A DNA stretch of 64,000 bases from Piper betle (Eukaryota > Streptophyta > Magnoliopsida > Piperales > Piperaceae), in the NCBI GenBank assembly GCA_033002965.1, contig JAURVB010013596.1, positions 1 through 64,000 of the forward strand, read 5' to 3'. Below the pieces are notes generated by a model that was not told where the DNA came from, did not search any database, and worked only from the letters and a program-made list of their open reading frames with translations. A program made the position numbers and the translations under genes. Shown here one piece after another: positions 47,184 through 58,309 of the stretch (its first letter is position 1; each line of letters begins with the position of its first letter).

Positions 47184-47508
47184 GAGGCCAGCGGTGACGA
47201 CATTGGGGTCAAGGAGGGCAACAACGACTTGCAGGTGCCTAGGTGGAGAGTGCCTAAGTTGCCCAACCATGGCCGCAGGGTCCAGTTCCGGCTCTATGCT
47301 TTAGATGATGAGTTGCACCTCGGAAACAAGGCATATGTTCTTGAGTTCGGTACTTTTTTAAAAATGATTTGGAATGTTTAACTTCCAATGATATCTTATT
47401 GGATTTGTTCCTCTGTAGGTTACAAAGGAGAAGCTGCTTGAATCCATTGATGGGCATGTGCTTAAGGAGGCGGATCTGGTGGCTTTCTTTGATTATTCTA
47501 GTGTTTGA
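47184..47508 (+). pseudogene. Remnant of a YbhB-type PEBP (Raf kinase inhibitor-like) gene
   Basis: Two exon remnants: 47184-47330 encodes VKEGNNDLQVPRWRVP, then HGRRVQFRLYALDDELHLGN. Exon 47419-47508 encodes VTKEKLLESIDGHVLKEADL and ends in TGA after a short divergent tail. This order matches the C-terminal half of plant UPF0098/YbhB-like phosphatidylethanolamine-binding proteins. No 5' half is present, and the intron starts with GC (AAG then GCATAT) rather than GT. I therefore call it a fragment, although a GC-AG intron could still splice. Confidence 0.7.
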
Positions 47509-47943
47509 AGCTTGAGGCTCAGCTCTCTGTGTCTGTTCAAACATGTTTCAACTACTGGGACTTGGACAAACCTGTATCTTTCTTCATCAAATTTTTTTTT
47601 TGGGGTTGAACTATGGATGATGTTGTGTTAAAATAGGCATTTGCGGTTGACCATACCATTCAGTGGACCTCCCCAATCTTTAAGTTAGTTCCAAGAAAAT
47701 GCACATTGATGTGGATTTCACTATCCCCAATAGATATAAGATTGTCCTCTTCACTTGGAATCCACCTCAAAAGGTGGCCAAAACGCTTTATAGCTAATCA
47801 GTGGAGCTGCCATCAAAAGATGGAAACTAAAAGATTGAAAGCAAAACATCTTAAAACCATTCTATTCAGGAAACGACCGCTATGCACAATTAAATTTGTA
47901 GACTGACTAACAACTTTGTGCTCTGTACAAGCACCAATTTGAT

Positions 47944-49096
47944 TCAAGCCCAGAGGGCAAGCACTGACATTGAAGCCGAACCGAGCACCAAAACTACATA
48001 AGATGCTTTTTTCAGTCTAAAATTCGATTCCATGAGCTTATTGTGGAAGAAATCCAAAGCTATAAGATCAACCAAAGCCATGTAAATCAGAACACCGGCA
48101 GAGAGAGAACCCAGAATGCCTTCAAGAATTAGAGCATTTGGGCTGCTGTCATCATACCCGGTAGCATAGAAGACCACCATGCCCAGCACTATCCCTATTG
48201 GCGTAGTCACAGCAAACATGAGGCACATATACACCGTGGTCCCAACATTGAATCCAGCCTTTGCAACAATCGCCCCAAAACACAAGAAACAAAATCAATT
48301 ATCAGGCAAAATCTACAAATTCAGATATCAATCTCAAATGGGTAGATTGTGTTCTGTAGGCGTGGATTGATGGATTATTGATTGATGACCAGAATACCTG
48401 TGCTATGCAGCCTCCAAGCCCCATCCCTTCAAAGATTTGGTGGAAGGAAAGTGCAGCAATCAGAGGTCTAATTGTGCACCAATTCTGAGACATACCCAGT
48501 GTGACACCAATGATCACAGAGTGGAAGATGATCCCAATCTCAAGCACTTGAGACACCAACCTCTGCTTCATCCGAGCCAACTCCTCCTCCTTGCCACCAT
48601 CACTAGAATGGCACCGAATCACAACATCATGATCAGATCCCAGCTGGCTCATCTTACAACTCTTCCCAACGCTCTCAGATCCGTCGTCGTCTCCGACGGG
48701 CGCGTAGTGCGAATGCTGGGCGTGCGAGCTGGCGACGATATCTACTAGCAAGGCCAGAAGAGCGCCGATGAGTGTAACGAAGCCGGAGAAAGGGAAGTCC
48801 TTCCACGGGTGCTTGGAACCAACGTGGCAATCCGCCAGCGCTTGAAAGGCATCCGGCAGGACGTGTACCAGAGAAGTGGACAGAATTACGCCGGCAGCAA
48901 AGCACTTGATCAAGAGTACGGTGTTGGTGTAAGTAGGCCGGCCATGGAAGAACCGAGCCAGTGTCACGGGCATGGCTATGCCCACCACACTGGTTAGGAA
49001 GATGGTCAAGATGGCTATGAGCTTGAGATGGGACGCGGCCTGCCCGTCTCGGCATGTCGATCCGCCGCCGGAGACGGCGGTGGTGCAGCCGGCCAT
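47944..49096 (-). CDS. ZIP6: ZIP-family Zn/Fe transporter, ZIP6-like, 337 aa
   Basis: Two exons, 49096-48398 and 48258-47944, GT-AG, phase 0, intact. Eight hydrophobic segments are expected for the family. Visible hallmarks: [10 protein letters not shown] (H78) in TM II; a cytosolic variable loop with SSHAQHSHY (about 123-131), the His-containing metal loop; [11 protein letters not shown] (H192) in TM IV; and [11 protein letters not shown] (H219, E223) in TM V, the metal-binding pair that defines ZIPs. The C-terminus ([16 protein letters not shown]) is typical and closest to what I know of Arabidopsis ZIP6. I chose the ATG at 49096 because homologues start near the Cys-containing MAGC; an upstream in-frame ATG at 49213 would add 39 residues. 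The role would be uptake of divalent metal at a cell membrane. The first exon is GC-rich. Confidence 0.93.
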
Positions 49097-50400
49097 GGTG
49101 GCCGAGGAGGTGACGGTGGGGATGTTAGGGGAGAGTGCAAGTCGGGGAGATGATTGAGACAAAGGAGGGCCTTTGGTGTTGTGTGGTACATAATGGAGCG
49201 ATGGCACATACACATGTACATGGCCTTGTTTGTTTTCGTTATTATTATGGTGGGTAGTGGGTGATTTTGGAGTGTTTGAATTAGTTTATCTTAATTTAAT
49301 TCATTTTTTTAATGGTGGATTCACTTTGGAAAGCATTCAATTGTTGATAAGAAAGTAGGTTGGATTGTTTATTGTGGAATCAAGAATTGGGTCATTGTAG
49401 ATGGGTTTGGAGTGTTTTTAAGATGTTTTCTTCGGAAGGATTTGGAGAATTTTTAGGCGTTGATAACGTCAAAACTCACATAATCTTAAAAGATTAAGCT
49501 AAATCCCTGTTATATCTCCTGATTATATATTTTCTGTTCATACAAAAGAAAAATTACAAATGGTAAAAGGGCGTATGTTTTGAGAGAGGGGAAAAAAGCA
49601 AGGCACAAATGGGAAAATGTAGACGTATGTGATGGTAGCTTTGTTTGTTTTGGTGGACTTGTCATCTTCACAAATTACTTTTGAAACAAAGACTTTTAGC
49701 TGTCTCGACTGACCGTCGGCTACATGAACCAAGTACTTCCATGACGAGCCAAGTTGATTGCTTGAAACTTTGGAAAATTCCTATTCACATTCCTATCCTA
49801 TGAAAAAATTCCACGGACGTCTTTAGTTGCTGTTGGTTATGTTGAGTTTGTTTTTGTAGCTAAGTACATAATTTTCGCCATTATTAATTTGGAGAAGTGA
49901 TTGGTAACCAAAGTTCTAAAACACTTGCATTTAGGGAATTCGAGATGAACAACTTTGCTTTGAATTGTTCACACAATTTCCAAATACAAACCAAATCTAT
50001 TTAGCAATTTCTCATAATTTCTGGGCCTTCTCTTCCAGACTGTTATTATAGTATATACTTATATATGGGCTCACATAACCACTAGCGATAGACAGCCCAC
50101 TGGGCTCAATGACACCGATTTTTTTGTTTATTGATATGATGGACTTTAATTGTCACCCTTTCGAAAGCCCATTACATTGGCCCACGATTCCTTCTTGATC
50201 GTTGCTAATTCTTGGCCCATCTATCAAATACCCGGTCAAGGATGGGTCTCACAAAAGGAAACTGCTAACTCATGTCGGGTATTTGGATTAACTAAACATT
50301 AATTTCTAACTATGGTTATCATATTTTTATCAGAAAAAAAAGTTTGGAGGTTGTCATACATTTTTTACATTTTCTTATTTTGAAACATTTATTTTCTTGA
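49097..50400. other. Upstream region of the ZIP gene, no other gene seen
   Basis: Presumably includes the ZIP promoter (minus strand). I see no recognisable gene or clear zinc-deficiency element. Confidence 0.5.
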
Positions 50401-50429
50401 GCACACGGTTTACGAAACTTAGCCAACTT

Positions 50430-52163
50430 GAACTCAACGATTGAATTGGCTAACTTGCTCTTATAAACTTTGACTCGAATCACGTGTTTTACACGTTTGG
50501 AAAGGGTTTTATATACATTTTGAAACATGTATTGATGGATGTAGAGCCCAATTTAAATTGAAGAAAACCAATATTGAATAAACATGGTTTCCTAAAAAGA
50601 AGACGATGTGTATTAATGATCTAAGCTTGATGAAGTTTTGATGATTACATAACCCAATATATAAATTTTAGTGGTTGTCAAATTCATTATAATTTGAGAA
50701 GTTCTAATTAACCCTGATCACTATTAATTATTTAATCAAGTTTGATGTAGTAGGCCTCCCCAGTTACTATTGGATTCATAATTTGAATATTGTTAGATTG
50801 AATTTATAATGCTACACTGGTTATGATTTATTTTATGCCCTCATGATCTCATTCGATATGCAAGAGTGAAAATCTGCTGTAATTTTGTGCAACCCATTGT
50901 GGCTTCTCAGTAGGTGTCATAAAAAATGTCACCGCTACAAACTTGAATACCGGTTCTAGTTCCTTTGCCCCAAGGGCAATACCTGTGGCTTGTGAGAGAG
51001 ATCAATAATATTGCTCTAATGACATTGTCTTCCTAACCCAGTACTTCCAAGCCGTGAAATCGTCCGGACCAATTTACATCTCTTTTTCTACTTCATTCCC
51101 CATGAAAAGAACGCAACAATGAAGAATCTGAATTTGGGATTTGTCTCTTGAACACTTTAGGCCAAACGAGGATTCCTAGTGCCAACCCATCAAATCGGCT
51201 TTCTCTAGCCTCAATGTTATTTTGATAAATGGTGTGTAATAGTGAGGTGAATGATAATGTAACTTTGGAATATTTCCTTTCTCCCTTTCCCTTCCACCGT
51301 CATTTCACAGCTAGCTCTATCGCTGGGTGTGTCTTGCTGTTCAGCACCACCACAGCTTCGTGCAAAATAACAAAGTTAATCAAGATCAGACGGCAAGGAT
51401 AGTCATGCCATTAAAATTAGATCAAATCAAACTCTTGTCTGATTTCTTCATTTAACATATGTTAATCACCTTGAAAAAGAGTAATGAAGTCAGAGTCGAG
51501 AGGTCATATATCAAGTGTTCCTTAGTTTCCCTTTATTTTCCACATGCCCACGTAAGTGTCTTTTGTTTTAGCCAATATCTGACTTTGTCCAATATTATAC
51601 AAGTGAAGTCACATCCTTTGATAACTTTTTCTTTTCAATTAAGTATCTTCATTCCTACATAATAAGGGTCATTTCCATGTCTAGAAGAAGCACGTCTCAG
51701 ACCTTACAGCCATCTGAACTCTAGCTAGCCAAGAAAGCTGCACCCTACTGGAGTATTCTCTAGAAGATTCTTAGAAGGGCTAACATATATACACCAACGT
51801 AGTTAAAAATATATGGGGTCCCAAAGTAACAGTTAACTAGCTATTTGCACAATTGACTTAGGTCGCAGATACAAGCCGTAAGGACGGAAAGCAATGTCTA
51901 GCATGCAGATGTAACACCTTGACCACTGAATAAATGAGGGAAGACAGTAATACCTTTCTCAACCAGCTTACTCTGAATCTGTAATTACCCAATGTCATCC
52001 AGTAGATATCAACCTTTACTAAAAACATGAGGATCAATGAAATGTCATGAATAATCTCAAGCAAAAGCTTATTAAATTATAAGTTGCTTTGAGAGAAGAA
52101 AAAGGCATATTATGTTGCACATATCATGGCATAGTATACCAAATAAGATCATGGGCATTTTTG
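50430..52163. repeat. Segmental duplication block, unit 1
   Basis: Closely matches 61680-64000 in the same orientation, from the end of a Rep-A-like tail (GTGTTTTACACG at about 50489) through 'atgggcatttttgcctttt'. Shared strings include TGTTGATGGATGTAGAGCC-like and TCGGCTTTCTCTAGCCTCAA-like segments. No gene is recognised inside. Unit 1 lacks the hAT-type insertion found in unit 2. Confidence 0.85.
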
Positions 52164-52282
52164 CCTTTTGAAAATGTCCTCTAATCTTTTACGTAAAGTT
52201 TTGTGCCAGAATATATTTCATGAGAACCAATCTCATGCTTACACATATAGGAGAATGTGCGCAAGAATTTCTTGGTGTACTC

Positions 52283-52285
<3 letters not shown>

Positions 52286-52327
<42 letters not shown>
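52286..52327. repeat. (TA)n microsatellite
   Basis: About 21 uninterrupted TA dinucleotides just before the CHUP1-like fragment. Confidence 0.95.
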
Positions 52328-52329
<2 letters not shown>

Positions 52330-52341
52330 TTCTCTCTGCAG

Positions 52342-52950
52342 CTTACACAATGGTGAAAGAATGCCCACGCAGACCTTGATCAAGCAGGAGCTAGAAGTGG
52401 CACTTGCCAAGAATCGGCGTCTGGAGGAAGAGAACAAGTAACTAAAACCAGAGGTGGCCTTCGTAAAAGCTCAAGCAAGAGGGGGTCCTGACCAGTGAAG
52501 CATTTACAAATCACCAGCCTTACCAATGATCAGTCACAACAAGAGAAAGGAACCATGGAGATCAACCTCACCGAGGAGTTTTACACTTGCTCTTATAGAC
52601 CCTCTTCCCCAGATCTGATTGCTGCAAAGAATAGGTCCCCAAGAACTCCACAGCTTCCACCAAATCACAAGGAACTGATATTTAGTCTGGTTATCATTGT
52701 GATATTAGATCAAATCTGATGTTGAAACACAGGGTGAATTCATCAACTTCTTGGTCAAGGCACTGGGTGAATTCATCAACTTCTTGGTCAAGGAGGCGGA
52801 GAATGCTGCCTGCACAGAGATCTCAGATGTGGAAGCCTTTGTGAAGTGGCTAGAAGATGAACTTTCCTACCCGATCAGCAAGCGGGCCGTGCCCAAACAT
52901 TTTTCATAGTGGCCAGAGTGCAAAGCAGATGCTATGAGAAAAGTAGTGCA
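52342..52950 (+). pseudogene. CHUP1-like (chloroplast unusual positioning) gene fragment
   Basis: Begins after TTTCTCTCTGCAG with a coiled-coil stretch (LEVALAKNRRLEEENK) ending in a stop. Later it encodes EISDVEAFVKWLEDELSY followed by KRAVPKHF, then a stop and WPECKADAMRK. These are the signature of the conserved C-terminal part of CHUP1/IPGA1-like proteins (helical region followed by a Trp-Leu-rich segment). Frames are interrupted several times and the middle of the protein is missing. A 33-bp in-frame tandem duplication (GGGTGAATTCATCAACTTCT at 52732 and 52765) is visible. The close packing of distant parts of the protein suggests a processed or rearranged copy. Confidence 0.7.
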
Positions 52951-53284
52951 AACAATTTTGTGATTCTCACTTCACATGAGAAAAGTAGTGCAAGCTCATG
53001 ATTTCCTTGTTTGATGAAAGTATATTTGGTGATGATGCATAATAAAACCAGGAGATTGACCAAAAACCCAAAGCAATTCTCCCTAACTGCGCACTTAAAT
53101 GATCCATGCCCCTGCTAAGATTTAAGATGAAAATATAAGAGGCTCGTATTTGACCTGGCCTCTTTCTGCATCATTTTCGTTGTCATTGACAACACCTAGC
53201 AATTCCCTTCTTTTATCGTCTGCTCATTCATTCTATTGTCAAGATTTCCTTGATATGTCTGACAATCACATATATTATTAGGTT

Positions 53285-54856
53285 TTAAACCGTAGATATG
53301 CTACCAACAAGACTAACTCCTAGAACTTTCTTTGCTTTCTTTTCATCCATGTTTGTTCTCACTCTTTCAGCAGCATCAAATTTCTCAGATCCTATAAGAA
53401 TGTTGGACAAAAGAACGTAATCACCACCATGTCTTTTCTCTAACTCCTGAATTCTCTTCAATATCCTCTCTCCCATTCTGGAATTACCGTGGGTGCTACA
53501 AGCACCCAAAAGTGTTCTCCATAAAATCACGTTATCCATGATGGGCATGTCTATTATCAGCTGTTCTGCTTCCTCAAGCCTCCCACACCTCCCCAACATA
53601 TCCACCATACAGCCGTAGTGCTTGATGTCAGGAACAACTCCATAATCCTGGTTCATAGCTTGAAAAATATTGAAGCCTTCCTCTACAAACCCGCCATGGC
53701 TACAAGCACCTAAAACACAAAGAAATGTCACCCTATTTGGCTTCAAGTTAAATTTTTCCATCTCCTTAAATTGTACCAAGGCTTCTCTAGCCATCCCATT
53801 CATGGCTAATGCCGAGATCAAGGTGGTCCATGACACCAAATTTTTCTCCAAGTTCACCTCAAACAGTTTCACCACACCTTCAATTGATCCACATTTTCCA
53901 TACATATCCATCATTGCATTACAAACACGAATATCAGAAAAGATACAAGAAACTTTCTCCGTGTAAGCATGGATTGACTGCCCAATCTTCAAGTTGCCTA
54001 AACTGAAAACTGCTGGCATAACAGTTATAATAGTTATTCCGTTAGGTTTGATGGAATCTGCCATCATTTGATTAAAGAGACTCAGAGCTTCATTTGGCCT
54101 ATTGGCCCGAGTGAAACCATCAATTATTCCAGTCCAAGAAACTGTATTCCTGCATGGCATTTTCTTGAAAATAGAAACAGCAAAATCAAGTTCACCGCAC
54201 TTGATCAAACCAGTGACCATCACATTCCATGTGACTTGATTTTTTGTTTGCACAACTTCAAATATTTTACCAGCATCAGATATCAATGCACACATCAAGT
54301 ACATATTAAGGAGGGCAGTTCCCACATAAACATGAAATTGAAGGCCCACCTTAATTACATGACAATGCAATTGAGTACCCCGAATTGAATCAATCAGATT
54401 TGCAGCAGCCTTCAGAAGGAAAGCAATAATGAAGCTATCTGCTAGAATGCATGAAATGTAAACCTTCTGCATTTCTTTGAAATGATTGAATGCATGCCAT
54501 GGTGAACTGCCCTGGGAAGATTCCCTAATTAATCTACTCCAAATTGATCCTCCAACTTCAGTACCAGTACTATGGTAGGAATGACAGAGGACTAGATTTA
54601 CATGGTCCAGGCCTTCAAATTTTTGCAGTACATTAAGGATATGTAATTCAGTTGGCTTCTGAATATTGTCGCATAAGGACCGATTCAAATTCATAATCCG
54701 CTTCTCCAAAACCATATTAGAGCATCGCCAAAACTTGGCAATAGATGAAATCATAAGCAGGCCCTTCACCGTAGTCACAATCCAGCAAATATCCGGAGGA
54801 ACAACTTTCAGTACTTCAACTCGATGGCTATGGCAATCATGCTCATTACCCTGCAA
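53285..54856 (-). CDS. Pentatricopeptide repeat protein, PLS class with E-type tail, 523 aa
   Basis: Single-exon intact frame. Repeats of about 31-36 residues are visible from about residue 150, e.g. HVYVGTALLNMYLMC, VTWNVMVTGLIKCGELDFA, VSWTGIIDGFTRANRPNEA, VCNAMMDMYGKCGSIEGV and VSWTTLISALAMNGMAREAL, ending in an E-type region (ILWRTLLGACSTHGN, YVLLSNILIGSEKFDAAERV) with no DYW domain. Such proteins bind organellar RNA and act in editing or processing. The N-terminus may start at M35 (54754), which begins a basic, Ser/Arg-rich stretch more like a mitochondrial presequence. It lies downstream of a second PPR gene on the same strand, and the pair has a decayed copy at 37.4-40.1 kb. Confidence 0.9.
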   Translation of the reverse strand: MQGNEHDCHSHRVEVLKVVPPDICWIVTTVKGLLMISSIAKFWRCSNMVLEKRIMNLNRSLCDNIQKPTELHILNVLQKFEGLDHVNLVLCHSYHSTGTEVGGSIWSRLIRESSQGSSPWHAFNHFKEMQKVYISCILADSFIIAFLLKAAANLIDSIRGTQLHCHVIKVGLQFHVYVGTALLNMYLMCALISDAGKIFEVVQTKNQVTWNVMVTGLIKCGELDFAVSIFKKMPCRNTVSWTGIIDGFTRANRPNEALSLFNQMMADSIKPNGITIITVMPAVFSLGNLKIGQSIHAYTEKVSCIFSDIRVCNAMMDMYGKCGSIEGVVKLFEVNLEKNLVSWTTLISALAMNGMAREALVQFKEMEKFNLKPNRVTFLCVLGACSHGGFVEEGFNIFQAMNQDYGVVPDIKHYGCMVDMLGRCGRLEEAEQLIIDMPIMDNVILWRTLLGACSTHGNSRMGERILKRIQELEKRHGGDYVLLSNILIGSEKFDAAERVRTNMDEKKAKKVLGVSLVGSISTV

Positions 54857-55172
54857 ATATAGACAAAAAATTACTAAGATGCATTACATATCGATAGTCA
54901 TGAAAAGTTAAATGTAAATAAGGCCAAACTCAGAAAGTAACAATTCTTTCATTTAAAATACCAGGAGGCAAAGGCAACCACAACATTGAGAAACAACATT
55001 CAAAACTTAACAAAAATCAAAATGTAAGACTTTAACTATTCAATTGAGACGGAAAACATAATTCCAGATTTCAGGTTTAATAGTGCATATAATTTGAGAA
55101 TCTACACTGAAAAGAGCAAATGTTACAAACCATGTAGAAAGTTAAGTTTGACTCAGTTTTAAGTTCCCAAGT

Positions 55173-56778
55173 TCATGCCTGGCTACAAGCAAATTTCTTA
55201 GAAACCCCGGCCTTTTTCATGCTTTTTCTAACATCTTCAACAATATTCCATCTTCCTGCTTCAGCATATATATTAGAAAGTAGAACATAATCCCCATCAG
55301 AAAGTGTTTCTAACTCAGAGAGCTTGTTTATTGCTTCTTCTGCCAGCTCTACATTTTTATGGACCCTACAAGCTCCCAAAATAGTCCTCCATAGTATACC
55401 ATTAGCTGGGAACGGCATTGATTTGATCATTTCATATGCATCATTCAACAAACCCCATCTACTTAATAAATCAACCATACAACCATAGTGCTTCATAGTA
55501 GGCCAAATATTGTATTTGGTAACCATTTGACTGAAAAAATGACACCCTTCTTTTACAAGGCCTTTATGACTACATGCAATGAGAATGGCAATAAAGGTGA
55601 CGCTATTTGGAAGAACTCTGCTTTCTTTCTTCTGCATGGACTCAAATACATTGAGTGCTTGCTCACAGTATCCATGAACAGCCAGAGACATAATCATTGA
55701 ATTCCAACAGCTAACATGTTTCAAACCCATGCCATCAAATATTTGATGAGCCATAGTCAAGTTTCCACATTTACCATACATATCCACAAGGGCAGTTCCT
55801 AAGACACCTTCAACTTTGAAATTCCTCTCTAGCATAAACTTGTGAATGTGTACACCAGTTTCTAGTGCCCCAATTTCTGCACAAGCACCCAAAACTGACA
55901 CCAATGTTATCTCAGTAGGGCTTATTCTACTAATCTGCATTTGCTGAAATAGGTTTATTGCTGTCTTGTAATCTCTAGTTTGAATGAAACCAGAAAGTAT
56001 AGAATTCAAGAAATTGAGTCACGATCAGGCATACACGTGAAAATCCTCCATGCAGCATTAATATTTCTCGATTTGGCATGCTGAGTAATCATGTTATTAT
56101 ACAAGACAACATTCTTTTCCGGGATCATTGCTAGAAGGGATTCGGCTGATATAGGATCATTACATCTGTAATATGCCACAGTCATGATATTCCATGAAGT
56201 GATGCTTCTCCCTGTCATGCTATCAAATACTTGTCGAGTTAGATCAACTCTTCCACAATGAGAGTAAAAATTCATCAAAGAATTCTGGATGAAATGATCT
56301 GAAATGAGGCCGGATCTAATCATTCTAGAATGCAGTTCGCTGCCTTTTTCACAAATAAATCCTTTCGATCTTCTTCTGCTTCACAAATTTTAGCACAAGA
56401 TTTTAGAACAAAGGGATATGTAAAGTGATCAGACTTGATGCTTTTATTCTGCATAAGGTTATACAGATGGATAGCCTCTTCAGGGAAATCACTTTGAGCA
56501 TAAGCTCTGATCATGGTGTTGTAAATAGAGCGATCATCAGTAGTCCCACTATCAAAAAGTGAACGAGCATATTCAAGACTGCCATATGGTGATAAAGCCG
56601 TGAAATGAATCAACTTAAAGATCACGTGAGGGTATTTGCTGAGGCCTAATTTGGTAAGAATACCATGCCCTAGTTGTAATTCCTTCATGTTGGAAACTTC
56701 TTGGAGAAGAGATATTGGGCATTTTTGGATCAAGGATAGCCATTTTGAGCAGCACAAATGAAAAGCAGTAGTTCTCAT
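55173..56778 (-). pseudogene. Second PPR protein gene, about 535 codons, broken by two one-base deletions
   Basis: Three consecutive frames (56778-56320, 56323-56006, 56009-55173) join into one PLS/E-type PPR protein if one base is allowed for at each of two places: the T5 run at 56345-56349 (A5 on the coding strand) and position 56007 (TTGAAT where TTGGAAT is expected). The paralogous copy at 39983-39990 has TTGGAAT, so the second change is a loss here. Repeats such as TTDDRSIYNTMIRAYAQSDF, SITSWNIMTVAYYRCNDP and VSCWNSMIMSLAVHGYC are clear, and the protein ends in an E-type tail. Its ATG lies about 28 bp past a truncated reticulon exon. It could still be a functional gene if the deletions are sequencing errors. 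Confidence 0.8.
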
Positions 56779-56805
56779 GGACTAATCAGTTGTAGCTTAT
56801 ATAAA

Positions 56806-58230
56806 ATTTGGCTCAAACAAACAAGATGACAACTAAAACAAGTAGAACATCTTAAGAGATTGTTAAAAATAACAGTCCAGACCTCTCAACCACGAGCCAA
56901 CTGACAGTAACAACCATCAAAATTCCAAAAGAAACGCGCTGGTGTTTCCACAAGATGACATCAGCAGCTGTTAGTCACGTTTACATAAATTTAGTAAAGG
57001 CAATAAAAATATAACTACCCTATAGTTTTTTACTTTAGCATGGTTGAAAATTCTTTGTAGGATTGAATGCATAAGGAATTGTGAACAAATTGAAAGCTGA
57101 GCTGTCATTTCTGCATTAACTAGCGTCAGAAGAAGTAAAATCAGTCTATTTCACAAGTAATTTCACCTATACTTGATAAAAGAACTCAGTCACCAGGTGT
57201 TCCTATAAACATATTCAATTTATTTCATTCATATGCATGTTAGGGGTGAAAAAACTCGTTTCCTTAAGAAGCTCCAAGCAATCCATTCTTCGTATAAATA
57301 ACAGTATCAAGAGTATCAACCGAATAAAAAAATTATTATCTTCTTTCTCCAAGAAGCTCAATTCCATCTGAGATCTCCTAAACTATTATTCCAGTACCTC
57401 ATAGCTTCCATGCGAAAACTCCCTTCTCTGTTCTTCTGAAAAACTTCCTACTATCTTATCATTTTCAATAGCTTGTTTAAGGTTCTCTCTCCTATTGATC
57501 ATCCTAAGCATCCACCATCATCTACCCTTTTACTACCACTTTCAACATACATCAAGGTTAGTATCTTAAATTTTAGCACACGAGATGAAAGACTTAAAAA
57601 TGACTAGATTTAAGTTCAAAAGTTTGCAACATCAACCTTTCAAATTTGGAGCTCACAAGATAAATGAACAAGATTTTTGACATGCCTAGAAGTTTGCTAG
57701 ATCAACCTGCTACTTACTAAAACCAACGTGTGTCTTATTTTACCTTTCCCACCATCCATGATCTGGTGGATGGACTTCTGCCGCACAAGCCAACTACTTT
57801 CAGGCTGGAGCCGAAGAGCTATTAACATCATGCAGCCTGTCCCTTCTGAAATCCCCATGGCTCGCAGCGCCAAGAAAGTCTTCTACATTATCCATCATAT
57901 GGTGATCTACTGCACAGCAAAACACAATGACTTCAATTGACAACAAAAACCAACAACTCTTGCAAGCAAATACTAAACTGAAAATGGAAATTTTTACACA
58001 TACATCAAAACTCAATCAGCTTACACTCCTCACGACACGATCAACCACGTCCAAGACACATCAGACTGCGAGAGAATGATCAGACAATCTACACAATAAA
58101 AAAAATCACAAATAAACCAAAAAAACGCCTTACAAGATCATGGCTGATAAGCACCCACATACCAGCATCAATCGAGGGGGGGGCGGAACAGATATTTGAG
58201 AAGAGGAGCTCGATCGGAACCATTTCCAGC
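56806..58230 (-). pseudogene. Inverted partial copy of the reticulon gene (leader, exon 1, intron 1, most of exon 2)
   Basis: The minus strand aligns with 43415-44796 of the intact reticulon gene: shared leader (CTCCGATCGAGCTC), the leader intron, the start (MMDNVEDFLG), intron 1 and exon 2 down to GAGCCAAA (56814-56807), where homology stops. A 5-bp deletion in exon 1 brings a stop soon after NSSSAPA, and exon 2 also carries changes. It cannot encode a reticulon but retains the promoter-proximal sequence. Confidence 0.88.
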
Positions 58231-58309
58231 AGTCGCCGCCCGCCTTCGGCTAGATATAGCAGCGGTTGCCGTCACAAGCGGGTGGAGGTTTTTTTATTTA
58301 TAAAAATGA

